Made by a program: the position numbers and the translations under genes
NCBI GenBank assembly: GCA_027669525.1
Contig: JAQEDJ010000029.1
Location: 1-28,259, forward strand
Direction of reading: 5' to 3'
DNA length: 28,259 nucleotides
From: Coriobacteriaceae bacterium AM48-5
GTDB lineage: Bacteria > Actinomycetota > Coriobacteriia > Coriobacteriales > Coriobacteriaceae
In this document: positions 23,498 through 28,259 of the stretch, in pieces
Position numbering within the stretch: position 1 is the stretch's first letter
Layout of the letters: each line of letters begins with the position of its first letter
The notes under the pieces: generated by a model
What the model was told of the DNA's origin: nothing
Databases searched by the model: none
What the model saw: only the letters and a program-made list of their open reading frames with translations

Positions 23498-25690
23498 TTA
23501 GTTGTTCAGCATGCGGTCGAAGCTTCCCGAGTCGCCATCCCGATAGTCGGCGGTCATCAGAATCTCCTGCGGAATGCGCCCGCCCTCGCGCAGCACATTG
23601 CGGAACTGCACGCGCGTGACCATGGGCAGATCCTTGATCGTCGCCGCCAAGTTCTGCGGCACGCCCTGGTTGGCAGCCGCGGGCTCGCACTCGCCGCCGG
23701 CCTTCACGCGACGCTTATGCTCGGCGAGCATGGCGCGGTACATGCCGGCATGCAGGCGAATCTCAACCACATTGGCATTGCGAGCCTGCTCGACGATGCG
23801 CGCGCCCTCGCGGTCGATATCGCCCACGTAGTAGACGTAGTTAAAGCGATAGCCGATCTCAGCCAGATAATCGTCCAGGGCATGCGAGACGCTCGCCTTG
23901 CATCCGCCGCCAAAAATCACGCCGCCCACCTTGATGCCAAAGAGCTTAGCGTGCTTGCGGCCGCGCAGGAGCTTGACGATCTCGTCATAGGTGTCCAGGT
24001 TCTCGACCATAATGAACGGCTTATCGGCGCCCAGCGTAAAGAAACCCGTAAAGTGCACGGGGCGGTTGGGGGCGACCTTAATCGCCTGCATGCTGATGCC
24101 CTTTTCGGTCATACGCCGAATTAGACGCTCGCCGTGCTTGCCGTCAAAAGCCTTCTCGTCGTTAAAAATCTGGTAGGCACGCTGGCGGCGCGAGGCAACC
24201 GGCGTATCGGCACCTCGGTTTTGCTCGATCCAAGCCTGGATGATTGCGATTTCCTCGGCAATCTTGCGGTTGGACATCTCGTTGTGCTGAGTGCGCTGCG
24301 GAGCCTTTTTGCCGTCCTTGCCCTCGACCTTTACGATCTGTGTCTGCTGCTCCTTGATCCTAGAGAGCGCCGTAGGCGTAGGGACAACTTTGAGCAGCTG
24401 CCTGCCTAAAACGCGGGCAAGGGCAAACGCCGATACCTCGCCGTGGACGGCCGACTCGGGCTGCTGGGCAGCAGCATCTGCTGCGGCAGACTCCGGCTTC
24501 TTCTGAGACCTGCGCTTAGAATCGCCTTGGGAATTGCGCTCGCGCTTCGGCATAGACGCCTGCTTCTGCGGACGATCGGACTTGCTCTCCTTCGCCGGCT
24601 GGCGCTTAGGCTGCCCCGAAGAAACCTCGGCCTTCGCATCCTCGTCCTGCGGCGTGGTCTTCTCGGCTGCAGTCTCGGCATGGGAACTGCGACCCCCGCG
24701 ATGGCGACGGCGGCGAGGCCTGCTCGACGCGCCCTGCTCCGTCTGCCCATCAGTAGGCTGCTCGCCCTTGGCCTCGGCAGCAACCTCAAGCTGCGGCTCA
24801 ACAGGCTTCTGCTCGCGAGCCGCCGGCTCAACGGTTTTCTCGGTTTGTTCGGCCTTCTCGGCCTGAGCGGTCGGAGCCGGCTCGCCCTTCTCCTGACGCC
24901 TTACGGGATACGCGCGCCTCGCAAAACCACGCCCGGGACGGCATGAACCCGGAGCCTTCTTGGCAGACTCCTCAACATCGTCTGCAGCCTCGGAAGGCTC
25001 TTCAACCTCATGCGCGACATCCTGCTGCGCAGCCTTAAAGTGGGCACCACGGCGACGCTGGGGCTCCTGGGCCTCCACGGGCTTTTGCTCCTTCGCGGGC
25101 CTCTGCGACTCGGCAGCAACCTCGTTCTCAACAGCCTCGGCATCCGTCTCACCCTTTTGAGCAACGGCACGACGGAAGCGCTCCTGCTGGGCGCGGCGCT
25201 GCGCATCGCGCTTGCCACCCCCGCCAAAACCGCCGCGTCCTGCCTTGGCCGTAAAGGCACGCACGACGTTCTCATCGAGCAACTCATCGGTATCGACATG
25301 CTCACGCGGAGCAGCTTCTTCCACAGCAGGCACGTCAGCGGAATCCTCGACGACAAAATCTTCGACGGACTCGGCAGGCTGCTCCTGGGCATCGCGGATC
25401 TCGACATTGATGGTATAGAACGCCGGGCGCCCGTTAATGCCGCTGCCCTCGATCTTGGTCACGATATTTGCCGCGATAAGCTCATCGCGCATCGCCTTGG
25501 TGTCGCATTCCTTATCGACGGAGCGGAAAATCTGCGCCAGCGCGCTCGACTTAATCTTGAGCGCCTTGCGGCAGAGCAGGTCGTAGGCAACCAGCTTGGC
25601 GCGCTCGGCAGAAAGCGATGTCTGGCTGCTCAGACGCTCAGCCAGAGCATCGACATTGTTTTGATTATCGGAATATACCGTCTTGGCCAC
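23498..25690 (-). CDS. Large disordered protein with C-terminal JetD-like Toprim domain
   Basis: With GTG 25690 as start (AAAGGGG just upstream) the protein has 730 residues; the frame continues to 25843 but without a ribosome site there. Residues about 1-100 are a helical, possibly winged-helix domain (SAERAKLVAYDLLCRKALKIKSSALAQIF). Residues about 105-430 are low-complexity and charged: acidic and Pro/Ala/Lys/Gln-rich with Arg-rich and Gly-rich patches (RGGFGGGGKR, RPRRRRHRGGR), probably disordered and nucleic-acid binding. Residues about 480-730 are ordered and carry Toprim-like motifs: MVENLDTYDEI (Glu563) and YVGDIDREGARI (Asp624, Asp626), closest in style to the JetD subunit of Wadjet systems (DUF2220). 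No jetABC genes are adjacent, so a role in anti-plasmid defence is not supported; RNA or DNA cleavage is plausible. Confidence 0.75.
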   Translation of the reverse strand: MAKTVYSDNQNNVDALAERLSSQTSLSAERAKLVAYDLLCRKALKIKSSALAQIFRSVDKECDTKAMRDELIAANIVTKIEGSGINGRPAFYTINVEIRDAQEQPAESVEDFVVEDSADVPAVEEAAPREHVDTDELLDENVVRAFTAKAGRGGFGGGGKRDAQRRAQQERFRRAVAQKGETDAEAVENEVAAESQRPAKEQKPVEAQEPQRRRGAHFKAAQQDVAHEVEEPSEAADDVEESAKKAPGSCRPGRGFARRAYPVRRQEKGEPAPTAQAEKAEQTEKTVEPAAREQKPVEPQLEVAAEAKGEQPTDGQTEQGASSRPRRRRHRGGRSSHAETAAEKTTPQDEDAKAEVSSGQPKRQPAKESKSDRPQKQASMPKRERNSQGDSKRRSQKKPESAAADAAAQQPESAVHGEVSAFALARVLGRQLLKVVPTPTALSRIKEQQTQIVKVEGKDGKKAPQRTQHNEMSNRKIAEEIAIIQAWIEQNRGADTPVASRRQRAYQIFNDEKAFDGKHGERLIRRMTEKGISMQAIKVAPNRPVHFTGFFTLGADKPFIMVENLDTYDEIVKLLRGRKHAKLFGIKVGGVIFGGGCKASVSHALDDYLAEIGYRFNYVYYVGDIDREGARIVEQARNANVVEIRLHAGMYRAMLAEHKRRVKAGGECEPAAANQGVPQNLAATIKDLPMVTRVQFRNVLREGGRIPQEILMTADYRDGDSGSFDRMLNN

Positions 25691-25798
25691 GGGGCCCCTT
25701 TCATATGCACACATATACGTCCATATGGTACAACGCACGAGCCTATCCACGCAAAACATCTGCGAGAACGCCCTTGCACCACCTGTTCTCACAAGAAA

Positions 25799-25834
25799 AA
25801 AGACCGGGTCCGCTTGATTGCGGACCCGGTCTTT
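25799..25834 (-). terminator. cstA intrinsic terminator, probably bidirectional
   Basis: AAAGACCGGGTCCGC (25799-25813) and GCGGACCCGGTCTTT (25820-25834) form a perfect 15-bp stem with a 6-base loop. On the minus strand it is followed by TTTTTTCTTG. It ends the cstA transcript about 40 bases after the stop. Confidence 0.93.
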
Positions 25835-25873
25835 CCGAGTCAAATAGATGGGAGATTCAACCCGTCCGACCGA

Positions 25874-27763
25874 CTAGGCCTTGGCGGCCTCGGCGTCGGC
25901 GGGAGCCTCGGCGGCAGCGGCGCGACCGTACTCGGCCTTGCCCATCTCGGACCACTCGGGCTCCTCGTCGGGCATGGAGCCAGCCTCCTTGCCGAAGAAC
26001 TCCTTGAGGCAGTTAACGGCAACGATGAGGCCCAGGACCATCAGCAGGACGGCAAAGACGAGCTGCAGGCCCTTGGTGGCGGCGACGGAGACGGCGGCCG
26101 TGGTGGCAGTAGCCGGGATGGTACCGAAGAAACCGTAGGCCTGGACGGCGGTCATGCAGCCCATGGCGCTCTGGACCAGCGAGGTGAAGGTGCAGCAGAG
26201 CAGGAAGGCGACGGGCACATAGAGCATCCAGCCCTTGCGGCCGGTGCACTTGCAGAACACGGCGAGGGTGATCATGGTCATGCCGCCGAGCAGCTGGTTG
26301 GAAGCACCAAAGAGCGGCCAGATGTTGGCATAGCCACCAAAAGCGAGGGCGAGACCAGGAAGCAGGGTAACGACCGTGGCGAACCAGGGGTTGCCGAGGA
26401 CCTTCATATAGCCGGCCTTGGACTCGATGGCCAGGGCATCGTTGGTCTGGGCAAAGAACTCGGAGAACGAGGTGCGGGCGATGCGGGCGACGGCGTCGAG
26501 CGAGGTCAGAGCCAGAGCGGAGACGTTCATGGTCATAAAGACGGTAGCGAGCGTGCCGTCAACACCGAAGGCCTGCATACCGCGGGAGATGCCAGCGGCG
26601 AAGATCTGGAACGGGGTGGAAGCGACACCAGCGTTGAGGGCGCCGGTGCCGGCGGTGTTCATATCGGAGAACATGATGCCGGCAACGATGATGGCAAGGA
26701 TGCCGACGAAGGACTCGACGATCATTGCGCCGTAACCAACCTTGACGGCGTCCTGCTCCTTCTCGACCTGCTTGGAGGAGGTGCCGGAAGAAACGAGGCT
26801 GTGGAAACCGGAGAGAGCACCGCAAGCGACGGAGACGAACAGGACCGGGAACATCATGCCGGAGGCAGTGGAGAAGCCGGTGAAGACCGGAGCGGTGATA
26901 GTGGCCTGACCGTTGACGCCCAGGACGACGATGCCGAGGACAGCGCAGACGATCATGACGATCATCATGATGGAAGTGAGGTAGTCACGCGGGGTCTTGA
27001 GCATCTGGATGGGCATGGCGCCAGCAAAGACCAGGTAGACCATGACGACGGCGAACCACTGGAACTTATCCAGGTAGACCGGGAACTGCATGCCGACGGC
27101 GAACATGAGAACCATGAGGACCACGCCGGTGACGAACTCGGCAGCGCCGGTGAGGTTGAACTTCTTCTGGGCCCAACCAAAGGCGATAGCGACGAAGGTG
27201 AACAGGATGGAGATGGTACCAGCGCAGCCGGCGGCATAGGACTTGGTGAAGTCGATGGCACCGGTAGCAGCACCAGAAGCGTCAACGGCCGGGGTGAACA
27301 TGAACGTCTTGCAGACCATGTCGGTGAAAGCGGCGATGACGATGATGCAGAACAGCCAGCAGAACAGCAGGAACAGGCGACGGCCGGTCTTGCCGATGTA
27401 CTTCTCGATGAGCTGAGCCAGGGACTTGCCGTTGTTCTTCATCGAGGCGTACAGGGCGCCGAAGTCGTGGACGGCGCCAAAGAAGATGCCGCCGACGAGG
27501 ACCCAGAGCACGACGGGAAGCCAGCCGAAGGCCATGGCGACGATCGTACCCGTAACAGGGCCAGCACCGCAGATCGAGCTGAACTGGTGCGAGAACGCGG
27601 TGAAGGCGGAGACGGGCGAGAAGCTGTTGCCGTCCTTCATGCGCTTGGCCGGCGTGAGGGCCTCTTTGTCAACGCCCCACTTGTTGGCCAGCCATCGGCC
27701 ATAGCCCAGATAGCCACAGGCGAGCACCGCCGCGGCCACAACCATGAGCAAAACTCCGTTCAT
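25874..27763 (-). CDS. cstA: CstA-family transporter (pyruvate/peptide uptake)
   Basis: A polytopic membrane protein of 629 residues with about 16 hydrophobic segments, slightly shorter than E. coli CstA and BtsT (about 700). Family hallmarks are the N-terminal GYGRWLANKWGVD, SHQFSSICGAGPVTGTIVA, WVLVGGIFFGAVHDFGALYAS, SGFHSLVSSGTSSKQ and WPLFGASNQLLGG. Members are proton-coupled pyruvate transporters or were linked to peptide use in carbon starvation. The C-terminus is an acidic Ala-rich tail. The start has a strong AGGAGGAAA. It has an unusual 235-base leader containing a short ORF, competing hairpins and a terminator just upstream, so expression is probably attenuated. Confidence 0.94.
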   Translation of the reverse strand: MNGVLLMVVAAAVLACGYLGYGRWLANKWGVDKEALTPAKRMKDGNSFSPVSAFTAFSHQFSSICGAGPVTGTIVAMAFGWLPVVLWVLVGGIFFGAVHDFGALYASMKNNGKSLAQLIEKYIGKTGRRLFLLFCWLFCIIVIAAFTDMVCKTFMFTPAVDASGAATGAIDFTKSYAAGCAGTISILFTFVAIAFGWAQKKFNLTGAAEFVTGVVLMVLMFAVGMQFPVYLDKFQWFAVVMVYLVFAGAMPIQMLKTPRDYLTSIMMIVMIVCAVLGIVVLGVNGQATITAPVFTGFSTASGMMFPVLFVSVACGALSGFHSLVSSGTSSKQVEKEQDAVKVGYGAMIVESFVGILAIIVAGIMFSDMNTAGTGALNAGVASTPFQIFAAGISRGMQAFGVDGTLATVFMTMNVSALALTSLDAVARIARTSFSEFFAQTNDALAIESKAGYMKVLGNPWFATVVTLLPGLALAFGGYANIWPLFGASNQLLGGMTMITLAVFCKCTGRKGWMLYVPVAFLLCCTFTSLVQSAMGCMTAVQAYGFFGTIPATATTAAVSVAATKGLQLVFAVLLMVLGLIVAVNCLKEFFGKEAGSMPDEEPEWSEMGKAEYGRAAAAEAPADAEAAKA

Positions 27764-27797
27764 TACATTTCCTCCTCTAAAAAGAACTTCCTAGACA

Positions 27798-27837
27798 TAA
27801 AAAATGAGGGCCATCGGTTGCGCTCGACGGCCCTCAT
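27798..27837 (-). terminator. Leader terminator (attenuator) upstream of cstA
   Basis: On the minus strand ATGAGGGCC (27837-27829) and GGCCCTCAT (27812-27804) form a 9-bp stem with an inner CG-rich pairing, followed by TTTTTT. It lies 35 bases upstream of the cstA start codon and downstream of the cstA promoter, so it must be bypassed for cstA to be made. Confidence 0.83.
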
Positions 27838-27840
27838 CTT

Positions 27841-27983
27841 CATCAGCCGCCCGTTATCGTACGGGCTAGCTGTATGTGCTAACCCGCATCAGATAATTAC
27901 TACGCTGATAATGTTTAGCTGATGCGTGAACATGTCTAAGAAATCCTCTTCAATCATGATGCGAACGATCCGTGCGTGTTCAC
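27841..27983 (-). ncRNA. cstA leader RNA with mutually exclusive hairpins
   Basis: In minus-strand order: GTGAACA (27983-27977) can pair with TGTTCAC (27932-27926); CGCATCAG (27926-27919) can pair with CTGATGCG (27892-27885) or, alternatively, its CATCAGC with GCTGATG (27847-27841). GGGTTAGC/GCTAGCCC (27885-27863, one G-T pair) and GCCCGT/ACGGGC (27866-27849) overlap and exclude each other. The intrinsic terminator follows. This arrangement, with a short ORF through it, is that of an attenuated leader. It matches no riboswitch family I can recognise. Confidence 0.65.
27889..27957 (-). CDS. Putative 22-residue leader peptide of cstA
   Basis: ATG at 27957 opens a 22-codon frame reading MIEEDFLDMFTHQLNIISVV then II and TGA (27891-27889). 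It ends in a run of Ile/Val codons. The frame covers the first arm of the leader hairpin and its stop codon lies in the second arm, as in translation-coupled attenuators. The ribosome site is weak (CGGATCG, 11 bases upstream), so translation is unproven. Confidence 0.4.
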   Translation of the reverse strand: MIEEDFLDMFTHQLNIISVVII

Positions 27984-28004
27984 ATCCCCCAGTGGTTGAA
28001 AAGG

Positions 28005-28033
28005 AGTATGAAACTTTAGTTACCTAAAGTCAA
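28005..28033 (-). promoter_or_regulatory. cstA promoter with palindromic operator in the spacer
   Basis: On the minus strand TTGACT (28033-28028) and CATACT (28010-28005) are separated by 17 bp, putting transcription start near 27998. The spacer holds ACTTTAG-GTAA-CTAAAGT (28013-28030), a perfect 7-bp inverted repeat, a likely repressor site. The stretch 28034-28156 upstream is AT-rich near the promoter and shows no gene. Confidence 0.72.
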
Positions 28034-28156
28034 CGCAAATATGTAATGAATTTTCAACTTTTTTTGAATTTCTCGGTATAAAACGCCACTGACCTCGGAC
28101 TTTACCCGACAAAAGTTTTTGCATGAGAGATGCCCCTGAGGGCCGCGGGAGCCGGG

Positions 28157-28259
28157 CGGCGCATATGAACTTTCCTGCTCTACAGTCCTGCGCAAGACGG
28201 AAAGCACATTAAGTGCTTTCCTTTGCGTGCGGAACTCGCGATAAAGTTCATATGCGCCG
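28157..28259. repeat. Long palindromic element, copy 2 (17-bp or longer outer arms, 9-bp inner hairpin)
   Basis: Arms 28157-28173 and 28243-28259 are perfect reverse complements and run to the window edge, so they may be longer. Inside, GGAAAGCAC (28199-28207) and GTGCTTTCC (28213-28221) form a hairpin around ATTAA. The segments 28174-28198 and 28222-28242 match copy 1 (5130-5265, opposite orientation) almost exactly, while both stems differ from copy 1 but still pair. Confidence 0.82.

Noticed and set aside
23498..25690. Wadjet defence system
   Set aside because: Only a JetD-like domain is present; no jetA, jetB or jetC genes lie on either side.
25010..27922. 970-codon open frame on the plus strand over the Toprim and cstA genes
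   Set aside because: Gly/Asp/Glu/His-rich composition typical of an antisense shadow; it spans two real genes and the terminator between them.

Overview
The window looks like a chromosomal segment of a high-GC gut actinobacterium of the class Coriobacteriia, most likely Collinsella or a close relative. That is an inference from the gene content and protein style: a bifunctional phosphoketolase, actinobacterial-type glycogen phosphorylase and 4-alpha-glucanotransferase, Tat-dependent lipoprotein and hydrolase signals, and G+C-rich codon use. No marker gene here fixes the species.

Layout, left to right. (1) 1-3848, minus strand: a LacI-family repressor gene followed by phosphoketolase xfp, with two palindromic operators in the xfp promoter. 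(2) 4089-6479: murB (plus) converging on a Tat-exported coiled-coil cell-wall hydrolase (minus), with a long palindromic repeat between them. (3) 6748-11929, plus: galE (three apparent frameshifts), then malQ-glgP for alpha-glucan breakdown. (4) 11930-12385: a gene-free stretch holding six 14-bp units in alternating orientation every ~40 bp. (5) 12386-17775, minus: a sugar ABC transporter (binding lipoprotein, two permeases, ATPase) behind a GntR/UTRA regulator. (6) 17999-20448, plus and divergent from GntR: a PTS EIICB fused to a HAD phosphatase, split by a frameshift. (7) 20564-22747, plus: polyprenyl synthetase, a signal-less double peptidoglycan-binding-domain protein, tRNA-Gln. (8) 22748-23497: a repeat-rich gene-free region with tRNA-tail fragments, palindromes and a 230-bp AT-rich element with 30-bp inverted ends. 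(9) 23498-27763, minus: a large disordered protein with a JetD-like Toprim domain, and a CstA-type pyruvate/peptide transporter. (10) 27764-28259: the cstA leader (promoter, operator, short leader ORF, competing hairpins, intrinsic terminator) and a second copy of the palindromic repeat of region 2.

How the genes fit together: regions 3, 5 and 6 form an alpha-glucoside/maltodextrin block. Sugars enter through the ABC transporter or the PTS, MalQ and GlgP process glucans to glucose-1-phosphate, GalE handles UDP-sugars and phosphoketolase is a downstream carbon route. A shared TTGTnTAnAC motif upstream of malQ, the GntR gene, the PTS gene and the binding-protein gene suggests one GntR regulon.

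Two cautions. Six sites in four genes (galE x3, binding protein, EIICB-HAD, probably one permease stop) are each repaired by restoring one G or C, which fits consensus errors at least as well as true pseudogenes. All functional names rest on motifs read by eye, with no database search.
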